Notes under the pieces: generated by a model
The model's input: the letters and a program-made list of their open reading frames with translations, nothing else
The model's database searches: none
What the model was told of the DNA's origin: nothing
Program-made: the position numbers and the translations under genes
In this document: in pieces, positions 10,707 through 22,344 of the stretch
Layout of the letters: each line of letters opens with the position of its first letter
Numbering within the stretch: the stretch's first letter is position 1
Assembly: GCA_015680905.1 (NCBI GenBank)
Contig: CM027380.1
Coordinates: 51,313,001-51,377,000 of the forward strand
From: Coptis chinensis
Lineage: Eukaryota > Streptophyta > Magnoliopsida > Ranunculales > Ranunculaceae
DNA: 64,000 nt
Reading direction: 5' to 3'

Positions 10707-11076
10707 ACCATGGCCCAAAATATCGCCGAGATATCCGATATCTCGCCGATATATCTCGGTAAATTGGTTAACCCCATTTTTTCGAATATATCAATTTCCG
10801 AATGAAAGTTTATATCTATTTCGAGATAATCGATATATATCGGTTGACTTTTTGACCAATTTTTAATAATTTAATATTGAAATTTCCGAAATATCCGATA
10901 TATCCGATATATATCGGCGAGATATCCGAGATATATCGGTGAGATATCCGATATTTTAGAAACTTTAGATTAGTCACCAAAAAAACCGAGATATCCGATA
11001 TATCCGATATATCCGATATATCTCGGTTTTTGGGTACACCGATATATGAACCGATATCGAAATTTTGGGCCTTGGT
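10707..11076. mobile_element. MITE-like element rich in GATATATCC words
   Basis: Terminal inverted repeats read ACCATGGCCCAAAAT on the left and the complement of ACCAAGGCCCAAAAT on the right. They are flanked by TGAG at 10703-10706 and 11077-11080, a probable short target duplication. The interior consists of degenerate ATATCCGATATATCGG words on both strands and can fold on itself extensively. No coding capacity is evident; open frames over it are Ile/Ser-Asp simple repeats. Confidence 0.65.
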
Positions 11077-11237
11077 TGAGACTAGGCAGTGCCCAGTTAT
11101 ATAAAGCATAGTAACGGCTACAACCACTAGAAATTAATAATTTATTTTATCCCCAACAACAGACATGGTTCCAGAAACAAAAGAGAAATGCAGTGAAACA
11201 TTGTACAGGATCAATAAAAACAGTACCATAAAACTGG

Positions 11238-14200
11238 GGGCTACATAATACCTTTGAAGTGGCTGGCTAAGAACTCTTCACCTAACATCTCTGTATGCCT
11301 GTCGCTCACATAACTGAACTCCAGGTCCTGTGATGAATCCTCGGTTGATGAATAGTTTAGCACTTCACCAAGTGATATTTTTAGCCTATGTTGCTTACTA
11401 CCACCCATTTCTAGCTTCAGGTGCTCGTGATATGTAATGTATCTTTCCACTGGTATACACGCAGCTAGAGAGTGGCCTTGTTCTGTAGTGTGGAGATTTC
11501 CACTTTTCGGATCATACTTGGCCAAATTATTTTCGGCCAAAATTGTAGCAGCAGCATGAGTCTACAAACATTCAAATTAAGATCAAGATAAAGGAAATCA
11601 GTCACCACCTATAAAAATAATGTTAATAGTAGTAAAAAGAAGTACTGATTTAGAACTAAACAGGTTCAGAATATTTAGGGTCACATTTGTAGATAACTCA
11701 AATACAAAGCAAAATTTCACCAGCACCAGAGGTTGAAAATTGCATATTCTCTCCACCAAATGGTCTTCAGTAACCCTACGTGACTTCACTTAAAAACATA
11801 TTATAATAAATCACAAATGAAGACTCATACATGTAGTCTTGTACAATGTTTCTATGGTATTACCCACCAAGTAGCTTTTCCATTTCTTTTGAAATCACAC
11901 AGAACAAAAGAAATCTAAGACAAACTAACTTGGTTTCTTTCTTTTTTAAACCACCACAAAAGCTAAGAACACATAGGGGTTCCTGGGAAATACATTACTT
12001 TAACACAAACTCATGGCACTTATTGCACCAAGAAGTTTTAGATCAGGCCGACTTTTTACAGATAGATTTCTTCTCCCCAAAAATTCAAATGATTCAGTTG
12101 ATTCTGAAATTTTCTCCCCATGGTAAATATGGTCTCTGAATAACTGTGAAAAAAAAAAATAGTCCACACTTCTCCAGATTGGGAACTACATTGATGTGTA
12201 GAAGTTTCAATTATGATATTTTTTTGATAGAGATGTTTCATTTAGTTAAGAGATCATCGCCCAAAACATTAACCTAGTTTAAAATTTCTAAAAACACAAA
12301 CAATCAAGAGTTTGTATGTGCCAAAGATCTAAAAGGATACTTCAGTGTCAAATGTCAAAGTTCAAGGCAAAAGTGGAAATGAGTGCCTGCCACACATTGA
12401 TCCACCATTCCACCATCAACCTCATCACAACGATACAATATGAAGTATAAACTGCAACTTTAGCATTTTTCAACTTAAACTTTAGTTACCAAATCCAAAA
12501 AAATGTAAAGGCAATGATCAAACTTTTCGTAAATGATGCAAACATACAATCATTACAGAATCATGAAATTAGGAGTTAGCTAACATTAAGATTTTGTTTT
12601 TACGAATCATTGGATGCACGCTTTAGAGATAACTCATCAATTTTCGGTATAACACATAGTTTGTGGGCATGATCAATATCCAGAGGCACACACATAATAA
12701 CTTCCCCAAAAGTGGAGCAATGGCTGATAAGAGACGAGACATAAAATTGCAACTTCACAAGATAATAGAATTAAACAAGGTTTCCAATACCAAGTTTTAA
12801 TCCCTGTTGCTAGGGACAAAAACCAGACCATTGGTTGAAATTTCATTGTGCAAATAGGGTAAAAAGATAACTCAAATGTGATAATGAACTGGAACTATTC
12901 AATATATAAAACATGAAATATTGCAAAGAAGTTTGATTGAGAATATAGAATGGACAAGACAGTAATTCAATGTACTAAATTAAAAGGTTGAAGCTTACCA
13001 GTTCGGTCCTAAACTTATCCGATAGAACATCACCAATTGCAGTCGGATTCCTTGACTTGAGATCAAAGAAAGGCTGACTCATTCGAGTGCACAAGTGTGT
13101 GTAACCAACCCAGTGGCATGCTTCTCCAACATTTTTAACGGTTCCAAGAGCAATCTCTGAATTCAAGTGATATGGCAACTCAGGCAGAAACTGGCTTTCA
13201 ATGGAAAGAAATTGATTCACGAGCAAAAAATAGTACATCAGCTGATTGTGATTAGTCAAGATTATTCCTACTCCATAGGTGTCGTGCTGGGGCATCCCTG
13301 CACGGCCAAGCATCTGTAGAACATCCAGAGGACTAAGTTCAGTCCATGTTTCTCTAATTTGATTGTAACTTTGTGTACCCTTTATGATCACAGTAGGAGC
13401 TTGCGCACTGGTATTCCAAGCAAGTCCAACAGTTGAAACCAAGACTTGAACATGCCCATTAGCAAAGAGGTCCGCAACAATTTGGCAGTCCTCAATTGCC
13501 ATTCCGTCGTGATGAAAAGCAAATCCATGTGACAAAAGGGCACCGAGACCATCGGTTTTAACAGATTTAGCATGAGAGTGAAGAAGACTTGTGCTAGCCG
13601 CCTTAAGGAAGCAACCAAGTTTGTTATTAGCACGAGCAGTATCTCAAATATCACGAGCAGTTCTGACCGTTTCGCCATTGGAATGGACAAATACAAGAAC
13701 CTGATGCTCTCCAGCTACAGCGGCGACCTTCACATAACACTGTTCATCCATTAATTGAAATCTCTCAAAGGGGCTTCAAGGAAGCCATCCCAATATATTG
13801 CTGAGCAAGTTGGCAGGGCTTGTATCTGTTGTCAAAATAAAACAGTCCCACCGAGGGACAAACCTACAGAAACGAGGCTAAATATTCACAATCACGCTTT
13901 GGGAGCAAAGCAGATAGCCTTACCAACCGTATGCGCTCTTTTAAGGTCTCATTTCGTTTAACTGTTCTAGCAACAATAGCTTCAAGTACAGCACCTCTCC
14001 TATCGTAGAGAAGATGAATCTCATCAAAGATCATAAGACTGACACGCTGAGAAAAGGCTTCATCCCCAGAGTTTCTTGACACAACATCCCAGCTGTCAGG
14101 AGTAGTAACAATTATGTGAGCTTCCTGGAGCTGTTGACAAGTCAGCGTATGGTTCCAATTTAGCTCCTTGACCAAGAAATTATAATCTCGTAGCCGAATG

Positions 14201-14961
14201 GAGAGACTTAGGACCACTTTTGCAACACGGGCTTGCATAGGCGCTAAATATACAATCTTACGCCCACTGGTTATGTGTGAAGGATCTACGGCTTGTTGAA
14301 GTATGGTTAGTAACGCAACTTCTGTGTCCCCAGCTCCAATAGGGGAACAGAGTAGTATATTATGAGGCATGAAAAGGGCAGTACGATAGACTTTACTCGG
14401 TACGGTGCTCAAATGAGACATCCCTGTAAAGGCTGGTTGTGCAAAGCAGGGCATGGTGCTGACCTTCACTTGCACTTCACCCAGATCGAGCTGCTCAGGC
14501 AACAATGGCGGCACGTTAATGGTCTCACAGCCATTGAATGCAGATACTTCAGTGCCCTTGGGAAGCAGAAACTCCCCCTCTCCTGTCGATACAGCAAGAT
14601 TTGGATCAAACACAAATCTTTCACGGTCACCACTCTCTGAATGGACATCACCATCCTCCTCCTCATCATCACCGTCACCATCACCAACAAGAGCAGACCC
14701 GTGCTGCAAAACAAGCCGACAAGAGGATTCCATATCAACAAAAACCTCATCAGGAATCGTAAATTTCAACCGACGCTCAATCTCCTCCTTCTTTTGGTCC
14801 TTTGTGATACTATCATCTTCCACAACTTCCAAGACTTCGTCCGCAGCATCACAATAAACATCTCTCGGCTGTTCACCCAAAAAAGAGCTTATATGAAAAA
14901 GCAAAGACCGAAGCCCGCTTGCCAGAGGGGGGACAACACCTTCGTAATGACCTTCCATCAT
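11238..14961 (-). pseudogene. BRR2-like DExD/H-box RNA helicase pseudogene
   Basis: The parent family is the U5 snRNP helicase BRR2, which unwinds U4/U6 in the spliceosome. The minus strand from 14961 reads an N-terminal segment (DAADEVLEVVEDDS), then helicase motifs: Walker A as SPIGAGDTEVA with the catalytic Lys replaced by Asp, YLAPMQA, TTPDSWDVV and DEIHLLYD. Next come RFQLMDEQCYVKV, FVFVHS-type and HVQVLVSTVGLAW segments, and MLGRAGMPQHDTYG. Breaks include a frameshift near 13765-13790, a TGA in the GARDI-DTA region near 13648 and a TAG after HFKGIM near 11240. Only the first third of a roughly 2,100-residue family member is present. A GT-AG intron (11562-12998) is retained, so this is not a processed copy. 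Confidence 0.85.
11562..12998 (-). other. retained intron of the BRR2-like pseudogene
   Basis: The donor (GTAAGC after CGAACTG, at 12997-12998) and the acceptor (TTTGTAG before ACTCATGCTGC, at 11562-11563) are canonical. They join the DKFRTEL segment to the ATILAENNLAKYD segment, which are neighbours in the BRR2 family. The intron holds no recognisable gene. Confidence 0.7.
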
Positions 14962-15157
14962 AACGCATTGGCGTTTAGCGTGCCTCTTGATGGTTGACTC
15001 AGAAACTCTGGGTACCTACTTTTCTAGTGTCCACAGGTCCACAGGTCTATAGGTTTGTCAAGCCAAGAAAGGGACATGCTTTCAGAACAGTAATCTGAGT
15101 CAAGAAGAAGACAGACGACAATCAGATAACTTAAATTATGTTATTCTCTTTGTTTTA

Positions 15158-15160
<3 letters not shown>

Positions 15161-15192
<32 letters not shown>
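15161..15192. repeat. poly(T) tract, 32 bases
   Basis: This is an uninterrupted T run. On the minus strand it would be an A tail, but no retroposon body ending here is recognised. It lies upstream of the BRR2-like start and left of the first LINE. Confidence 0.95.
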
Positions 15193-15193
<1 letters not shown>

Positions 15194-15616
15194 TGAATTT
15201 GAAAGTAAAATTTGGGAAGAAACGATCGGGTTTAATATATGTATAAATTTGTTATTGAAACAAATTTGTACATAGATAAATAAATAAGGGAAATCAACAA
15301 GTCAAGGGAAATAAATTTGTAAGAAAAACAACTAGGATAAAGTAGAATAAACGTACCACTCTGCGGCTCTTAACAGCGAAGAATAAAGCTAGGGGTTTAG
15401 ACTATCTTGTTTTAGGACTTAGGTTCGACTACCCACATTATCAATTTTAACCCAGCAAAAGTAAAAAGCAGGGGCTGTTTCTCTGAATAAAATGGATGGA
15501 ACCTCATGGAACCTCAGCTTACCCTACCCCCACTTTATATATATATATATAAAAAGAGAGGGTTCTAGAGACATATTTGAAACTCAAAATCGTTTTGGAG
15601 GTAGGGTACTAAGAGT

Positions 15617-16755
15617 GAGTTTGAAATGGTGTCGGATGCAGACTTGTATTATTTCAAGTTTCAAAATGAAGAAGATAGACGTCTGGTGTTGGAAGTTGGA
15701 CCGGTTTTTATTGGTGGTAGATGTTTTGTTGTTATAGAATGGTCACCGGAGATTGAAAAGAAGACAAAGACAGTCAAAGCTATTCCTACTTGGGCAAATT
15801 TGCATGGGGTACCCAAAGACCTATAGACTGGAGAGGGGTTGGGTTTCCTTGCTAGTAGAATAGGCAAACCACAAAGAATGGATGGCCTAACAGCATCCAA
15901 AAGATACTTACGTATGCAAGAGTCTGTGTGTTAGTTGAGATAAATGTGGATTTACCTGAATCCTTCGAAATTAATATGGGTGGTGATGATGTAAGAAGAA
16001 TAGTAGTATAATATGGCTGGGTTCCTAAATTATGTGGCAATTGAAGGAAATTTGATCACAAGACTATAAACTATTTGAAACTAAGTGGGTCAGGTAGTAA
16101 TGCAACTCCCAGTGCGGCTGAAGGGCCTGCTGATCCTGAAAGTGGCGGTCCGAGAACAGAGAATGGGGAAGTGGTGCCACAGCCTCTGAATACTGCTGAA
16201 GCAATAGCATGTAACACTACCCAAGTAGTGGTGCATGAGTGTTCAGATGCTAATCGAGTAAAGAGTGCTCTGGATATTGTAGGAGAAGTTGTGAGTACAG
16301 AGTTAGCTCTTAGACAAGAGGAAAGTTTTCGAGGGGATATTCCAACAAGAGCTCTAGAAGTGTGTAGTCCCTTGCTGCCTTATTCTTTGGAGCAGGAGTC
16401 TGCCATAATACCTTATGTAGAGACATTGGCCGATATTACTAATAGTACATCTGGGTCAGAATTGCAGTATAATGAAGATTGCAATGCCTTTAACATCCTA
16501 GATTCCTAGCAGTGGATGTTAGAGACAGAGAAATGTCAGATGATGATGAAATCTCAGTCGAAGAAACCGAATACTTTGATGATAAGAATACAATTCAGTT
16601 GGAACCAGCTGAGCACACCACTCCACTGTTACTAAAAAAGAAGGGCCCTGTCCTGAGATCACATAATAAACCATAGGATGATAGTGCAAGCAAAAGTACT
16701 AGGAAAAAGAGTAGGGGTCGTCCCAAGGGTTCAAGAAATAAAAGACACCGTTAAA
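15617..16755 (+). pseudogene. LINE 1 ORF1 (DUF4283 nucleic-acid-binding protein)
   Basis: From the ATG at 15626 the frame gives MVSDADLYYFKFQNEED, then VIEWSPEIEKKTK and PTWANLHGVPKDL, the DUF4283 signature of plant LINE ORF1 proteins that bind element RNA. A TAG follows at about 15823, but the family wording continues in shifted frames (GEGLGFLASRIGKPQRMDG, then ARVCVLVEIN). A Cys at 16038 belongs to the eroded zinc-knuckle area. Frame 16075-16509 is an acidic linker of 144 codons. Near 16709-16741 the residues SRGRPKGSRNK form an AT-hook-like basic tail. Confidence 0.75.
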
Positions 16756-16757
16756 GG

Positions 16758-17508
16758 TGATTGCTCCTTTAAGTATATGGAATGTGAGGCACCAATGACA
16801 TCCAGAGGGCTAAGGAAATAAACAAAATTAGGATCGAGAAGAAGCTTTGTTTTTTTTGGTCTCTTGGAGACAAAAGTTAGAATCCATAAGTATGATGAAA
16901 TAAGGAATATATGATGCCCTTCTTGGCAACTACATGTCCACAACTATAATAACAGTCCTGAATTTGGGCCTACTGGGATCCTTTCTTCGTGAGTGTCTAG
17001 TAAATTTCAGAATCATCACAGTTCATTCATTGCAAGGTGGTCTATCTTTCAGAAAATGAAAACTTCTTTTTGACAGAGGTATATGCAAGTAACTCCCATT
17101 ATGAGAGGCTACAACTATGGCATGATATCATGCTCATCAACAACTCTATCAATGGCCCGTGGTGTGTTACAAGGGACTTCAACAACATTTTGTTTGCAAA
17201 TGAAAGGGTTGGATGAGAACTTATGCATCCTCGAGAAGCAGTGGATTTTAACTTGTGTTTGCAAGGGGCAGGTCTTTCTGATCTTAAGTACAATGGTCTC
17301 TTTTTTAACATGGTCTAATAAATCCATTGGGATTACTAATATCATGTCTAAAATTGATTGCTGTCTAGTTAATAATCTATGGCACTTGAAATTTCCTTTT
17401 ACTAATGCTGATTTTTTGCCACAAAGAGTTTCAGACCACTCACCCATGGTACTACAGTGGATTGACTTCAAGAGTTTTGCAAAGCCTTTCAAATTTTGCA
17501 ACTTCTAG
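16758..17508 (+). pseudogene. LINE 1 endonuclease domain
   Basis: The segment opens with LSIWNVR, the Asn-containing first motif of the EEP/APE-type endonuclease that nicks target DNA. Downstream pieces in several frames include WCVTRDFNNILFANERVG, FLTWSNKS, SKIDCCLVNNLW and SDHSPMVL, which hold the Asp, Asn and Asp-His catalytic positions. Frames change at least twice and a stop at 17508 ends the readable block. The Gly before DFNN is replaced by Arg. Confidence 0.7.
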
Positions 17509-19150
17509 GTGATCCAAGATGGTTTCCTTGTTATTCTAGAGGATGTTTGGAATACTCCCACCTATTCCAACCCTATGTATGTGTTGATTCAGAAACTCAA
17601 ACTACTCAAGGAAAAGGTCAGGTCGTGGGCAAAGCTAAATTTCTCTAACCTTCATGAAAGAGTAATCAATATCCAAGCAGGAACTACAAGATATTCAGAT
17701 TCTCCTACAACAAAACCGAAATGATGCAATGATTAGGGAATAGGAAAGAGTGGCCTTGAAGAAGTATAAAGACTTGCTCTTGCAGAAGATATCGATATAC
17801 TGCAAAAAAGTGATTGTCTCTGGATGAAGGATGGGGAAAAAGGAACCACCTATTTCTTTAATTCTATCATAGAAAAGAAAGCTAGGAGTGGTATATGGTT
17901 CATCTCTTCAGACCAAGGTACGACCTCTGGTCAACATGAAGTGGTTGCGCTCATATATGTTTGAGTACTATAAAGCTCTGTTAGGCTCACCTGCTGCTCC
18001 TGTTAGAGACGAGGATTATTTTATGCAATTGCAAGTTTGAGATATAGTTCCTCTTGCTCTGCAACAACAACTCGATGAATGTCCAACTGAGGTGGAAATC
18101 AAGCAAGCCTTTTTTGATATGCCGAATAACAAGGTGCCAGGTCCAGATGGTTTTAAACCATTCTTTTTCAAGCATTGCTGGAATGTGGTGGGTTCAGACT
18201 TTACATGAGCAGTCCAGAATGTATTCAGAACAAACAAGATACCCCGAGGAGTTAACACCACCTTTTTGTGTCTCATCCCCAAAGTGAGCAACCCGTCTAA
18301 AGTGGTAGACTTCAGACCCATTGCACTTTGTAACACTGTCTACAAGTGTGTCTTTAAAGTCTTCACCAATAGATTCAAAATCTTAATAGATTCACTTATC
18401 TTTTCAAATCATTCGACCTTTATCCCGGGAAGATCGATACAAGATAATATTCTTTTATCACATGAACTCCTCAGAGGTTATGATAGGAAGAGAGGGACAC
18501 CTAGGTGCTCTATCAAGCTCGACATTTGGAAGGCGTATGACACAGTAAGCTGGGACACTGTGTCATGCATGCTAAAAAGATTTCAGTTCCCACCTAAATT
18601 CATGTCATGGGTATATATATGTGTATTTCTTCTCCCTCTTACTCAGTGTTAGTGAATGGTGTTCCTAAGGGTTTTTTCCCTGGAGCTCGAGGTTTTAGAT
18701 AGGGAGATCCCATCTCCTCGTATCTCTTTGTTATAGTGGTGGAGATTTTATGTTGTGTTATCAAAGGAAAAAATATGTTCCCGCCAGATGAAGTACCACT
18801 CGAAATGTAAGAAAACACAAGTTACTCACCTTAATTGCCTTCGCAGATGATGTGTTGTTTTTTTGCAAAGGGGGTGTGCAGTTTATCTATGCTCTCAAAG
18901 ATTGTCTTTAGGAATTTGGGGATGCTACTGGGCTTCAAATTAATTCTCATAAGACAACCATCATGACTAGTGCTTTAAGTCAGAAGACTACTCTGGATTT
19001 GGCAAATATCTTGAACATAGAACCTGTGAAACCTCTTGTTCGATATCTGAGACTATCTCTGTTCTCTGCCTATTTACCCCTCATTGAGAGAATCATTGGC
19101 CATATTATTGATTGGAAATCTAGGTTTTTGTCTCATGCTGGTAGATTATA
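17509..19150 (+). pseudogene. LINE 1 reverse transcriptase domain
   Basis: Family motifs appear in order: KVPGPDGFKP near 18130, PKVSNPSKVVDFRPIALCN (18278-18334), FIPGRSIQDNILLSHELL, then KLDIWKAYDTVSW with the first catalytic Asp. ARGFR-stop-GDPIS follows near 18690, with a TAG replacing the usual Gln. FADDVLFFCKGG lies near 18840 with both catalytic Asp residues kept. Frameshifts separate these blocks, so the enzyme cannot be made. Confidence 0.8.
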
Positions 19151-19159
19151 GTTGATTTC

Positions 19160-20045
19160 TTTTGTTCTTAGCCAATTCCACATCTATTAGTCCAAAACAT
19201 GTATTCTCCCTATCACTATCTTACAACAAGTGGAAAAACTATGTGCTAACTTTCTTTGGAGTGGGACTGATTCCAAAAGAAGTCTCCACCAAGCAAGTAT
19301 ACATACTATTTGTAAATCAAAAGAGGAAGGAGGGTTGGGTATTATGAATATGAAGGTTTGGAATAAGAGTGTATATTGCGGTATATTCTTTAAAGTCACT
19401 GCAAAGGATGAGAGTGTCTGGGTTGAATGGATATAGCAGAATCACATCAAGAAAAAATTCTTCTAGACCATGAATATTCTTTCTGACTGTGCGTGGTCAT
19501 GGAGGAATATACTCAAAAGTAGAACTGATGCAAAAGAGCACATTGAGTACTCTATCGCTAATAGTGAGAATACTCTTCTATGGCATGATTTGTGGTGTAA
19601 GAACAGTCCTTTGCTCCTCCACTCACAGGCAGTTCTTGAGCTCCATTTTCCTTTTGATGCTACTGTGAATCAGCTCCTACACAATGGTACATGGAGTAGT
19701 GTCATCCATAATCTGCAATGTGCGGAGCTTAAGGAAGACATCTTGAATACTATCATTAATCACCATCTTCTAGCAAACATAGTGATATGGAAACCACATC
19801 ATAGTGGTCAATTTACGTCTAATAGTGCGTATGTTGCATTAGGTCGACAAGGATTTTGTGTGGGGAAAGTTGGTAATTCCACGACATTCGTTCACTTGCT
19901 GCCAACTGTTTTCCAATAGTTTGTCAACTCAAGACAGGCTGGTCTATAAGAAGATCCTTACTCACTCATCCTATTGTTTTTGTAATCAAAGCTGAGAGTA
20001 TTCCAACCACCTATTCTTCGAGTGTCCTCTCTCTCTCTCAAACTA
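19160..20045 (+). pseudogene. LINE 1 C-terminal domain with zf-RVT
   Basis: Frames 19230-19436 and 19470-19919 give WSGTDSKRSLHQAS, CKSKEEGGLGIMNMKVWNKS, then ENTLLWHDLWC and WKPHHSGQFTSNSAY, the usual connection between RT and the zf-RVT domain. Near 19970-20040 a shifted frame reads CFCNQS, then SNHLFFECPLS, the zinc-ribbon-like end. After this the LINE stops abruptly. Confidence 0.7.
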
Positions 20046-20117
20046 TTTGTAGGCGAAGAAAGAGAATATTTTGGGGGTTTTGAAGCTTGAATCAGCTCAA
20101 AGATCTGGTTTTTAACA

Positions 20118-20560
20118 ATGGGTGCTTCAGGGAAATGGCTAACATCAACATGCAGTTGGTATGAAAAAACCAGAAAAAGATGACCAAGTAAGCTGAAAAA
20201 AAACTCAATTTTTGGTTTATTTCTTCTTGTTTTTTTATTGTTTACTAAGTTTTGAGGTTTGGGTATTATGTTTTTTGTAGGAGAAGGTTAGTGGTAATAA
20301 GAATAAGATGTGGAAACTATGGAGAAGCTCTTAAGGAGATTTGAGTTTAGGTTGGAAAGGGTTTTCTAAAGGAAGTCATCATAGAGCTACTTCAGAGACT
20401 TCTGAGTGTTCTTCAACGACTGATGCTTTTAATTTTGTTATTGCTACTGTAGTTCGTGCTCCACCTAAAAATTTCAAGGTTGAGGCAAGAATGAGCTGCT
20501 ATTCGTATGGGTTTCTGGTAATTGGGTTTCTTTTGTTTTACTCTTTTCTTATATGTTTTA
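20118..20560 (+). pseudogene. IQD (IQ67-domain) protein 5' fragment
   Basis: The ATG at 20118 starts MGASGKWL, the conserved N-terminus of plant IQD calmodulin-binding proteins, followed in a shifted frame by KKPEKDDQ. A GT donor after CAA near 20190 and a TTTTTTGTAG acceptor near 20280 mark the first intron. The second exon reads EKVSGNKNKMWKLWRSS, then a TAA stop, GDLSLGWKGFSKGSHHRA and FVIATVVRAPPKNFKV. It then slips frame just before the IQ67 domain (EWAAIRIQ wording recoverable but shifted). The IQ motifs themselves are missing. Confidence 0.8.
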
Positions 20561-20599
20561 GTTAGTTTAAGCTTGTTTTTTTAGATTGATGGGTGGTTA

Positions 20600-21300
20600 G
20601 ATTTTGATAGAATATATGTTGTTGAGGAACTATTACTAATGTTGGTTTTCTGTTATGATGTAGTGTTCACTTATTGGGGAAAGTGAACACTCTTGTGGTC
20701 AATTGAACAAAGTGAAAATCTCAACCGGTTAAGGCATTTAGGTAGAGTAAAAATTCTTTATCTTCTAAGTTTTATCAAGAATGGTCGCCATTGTGCTGAG
20801 GTTGAAAATTTATTTCTATACTTTTTGTAATTTTAATTGCTTAATTGCTATGAACTAAACTTTGTTTGTGGATAACTTTTGATGTGAATTTCATTATGAA
20901 TGATTTGTTTTGGGTGATATACACATTTACCTTTCTTTCGTTGTAGAAGTTTATGATATTATGGAAGAAATTGTGAAATAGGATATTTTAGTTGGAAGAG
21001 ATTCCCTATGTTTAGGCATCAGTTTGTTGTTAAATATGTAAATTGTTAGCTAAAACCTTGAGTCCTTTTTTAGGATATGAAATGACTGTTTGTCTGTGTT
21101 CAGTTGAAAATTAAGTTGAATCAAGTGGATAGACTGAAAGAAGTGCTAGTGGGTACTAAGTAAGGGGATGAGAGAAGTATGTAAATGTCAGTTGGTAGGG
21201 TTAGTCAATCTGATGCCTCTTTGACACCTGATACTTACAATTTGTTCGAGCAAGTTTAGTTTATTAACCAACTAATTCCCCTTTTTCAAGGCTTGTTTGG
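20600..21300. other. spacer, possibly IQD intron remnant
   Basis: AT-rich sequence follows the IQD exon 2 boundary. No following IQD exon, other gene or repeat is seen. Confidence 0.4.
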
Positions 21301-21370
21301 TTCCATGGAATCAGAACACAAATGCAAATACTTTCGTTAGAGATTTAGAGCCTAATAAGATAGTCTTCTT

Positions 21371-22204
21371 TTGCTAGGATATGTGTTGAGATCTACTGCC
21401 AAGAGAAAGCATTTGTCTTTTGCTAGGATATGTGTTGAGGTTCCTGTTAATCATAAATATGAACCTATAGTACGGCTCAAAGTTAAAGGAAGAGAGGTTG
21501 TGGTGGGGGTGGAATATACATGGAAGCCATTATCATGTGAGAAGTGCAATAAGTTTGGTCATTCGACAGCTAGATGTGGCAATAGAATCGTCAGAAGGTG
21601 GAATACCCGACAACAACAAGGGAGGGGGGTAACTACTGGCCATGAAAACCCTGTAACACAAAGTGGCGAATCTGTTCCTTTTACGCCTTGTAACAACTTG
21701 GGATCCCATGCACAAACTGTGGTGACCCTAGCATTGCCTAATGAGGTCATGGACAATGCCATAGACCCTTATGCCATAAGTGAACAATCCAATGCCCCTG
21801 CTACTATAACTGAGGAGGTGACAGAAGGAGCTATTGTTCCTTACCAATTAGTTGGGAATGCTCCCCTTTCAATCAGTAGAGGTGATGCCCAACAGTGGCC
21901 AGTGGATAATATAGAGGCGGTTGAACATTCCTCTGTGTCTTGCATCATTGAGAGGACAGAATGTGTCAGGGCTGATACTCTAAGTGAGACCGGAAATATA
22001 TTTTCCATTCTTCAGCAAGCAGAAGAACATATGACACTCACCACTGCTTTGGAAACACATCCTAAAGCGCTATCGGTTATAGGAGAGACCTTATTCCATG
22101 GTGAGCAAGTCCTATATGAAGCAACTGCTTTGGAAGAGGGAAACATTGAAGATGATCTCTTTGAACCAGAAAATGAACTCTTCGATGACGAGCATAACCA
22201 ATAG
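21371..22204 (+). CDS. LINE 2 ORF1 C-terminal part with CCHC zinc knuckle
   Basis: The open frame of 277 codons begins within ORF1 wording (FARICVEVPVNHKYEPIV) and contains CEKCNKFGHSTARC, a C-x2-C-x4-H-x4-C knuckle, at about residues 57-70. The knuckle binds element RNA. The rest is an acidic, low-complexity linker rich in Glu, Ala and Thr that ends FDDEHNQ-stop. The true ORF1 start is missing, so the ATG at 21371 is only the first in frame. The endonuclease frame begins 141 bases downstream. Confidence 0.75.
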   Translation: MLGYVLRSTAKRKHLSFARICVEVPVNHKYEPIVRLKVKGREVVVGVEYTWKPLSCEKCNKFGHSTARCGNRIVRRWNTRQQQGRGVTTGHENPVTQSGESVPFTPCNNLGSHAQTVVTLALPNEVMDNAIDPYAISEQSNAPATITEEVTEGAIVPYQLVGNAPLSISRGDAQQWPVDNIEAVEHSSVSCIIERTECVRADTLSETGNIFSILQQAEEHMTLTTALETHPKALSVIGETLFHGEQVLYEATALEEGNIEDDLFEPENELFDDEHNQ

Positions 22205-22344
22205 GACAACTCTCTAACTCCGCTACCTTTGCAAGTGATTACCAGGTCTTAGACTAAGCAGCAACATCAACACAGCTCCAATAAGAAAAAGAAAGGGAAG
22301 GGTATGAACAAAGGCCTTGGTAGGAAAGCGAAACAAAAGCATTA

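Larger units (their letters stand above)
15600..20045 (+). mobile_element. LINE 1: degenerate L1-type retrotransposon
   Basis: In order on the plus strand: a DUF4283-type ORF1, an AT-hook-like segment, an apurinic endonuclease domain, LINE reverse transcriptase motifs and a C-terminal zf-RVT segment. All carry stops or frameshifts. The 3' end is lost: the zf-RVT reading ends near 20040 and runs into a CT-rich tract followed by an IQD fragment, with no poly(A) tail. A TATATATATA tract lies at about 15538. Confidence 0.85.

Noticed and set aside
14362-14857. plus-strand ORFs of 92 and 134 codons
   Set aside because: They are shadows of the BRR2-like reading frame on the minus strand.
15161-15192. 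poly(A) tail of a processed BRR2 copy
   Set aside because: The tract lies upstream of the 5' end of the pseudogene, the wrong side for a tail, and an intron is retained.
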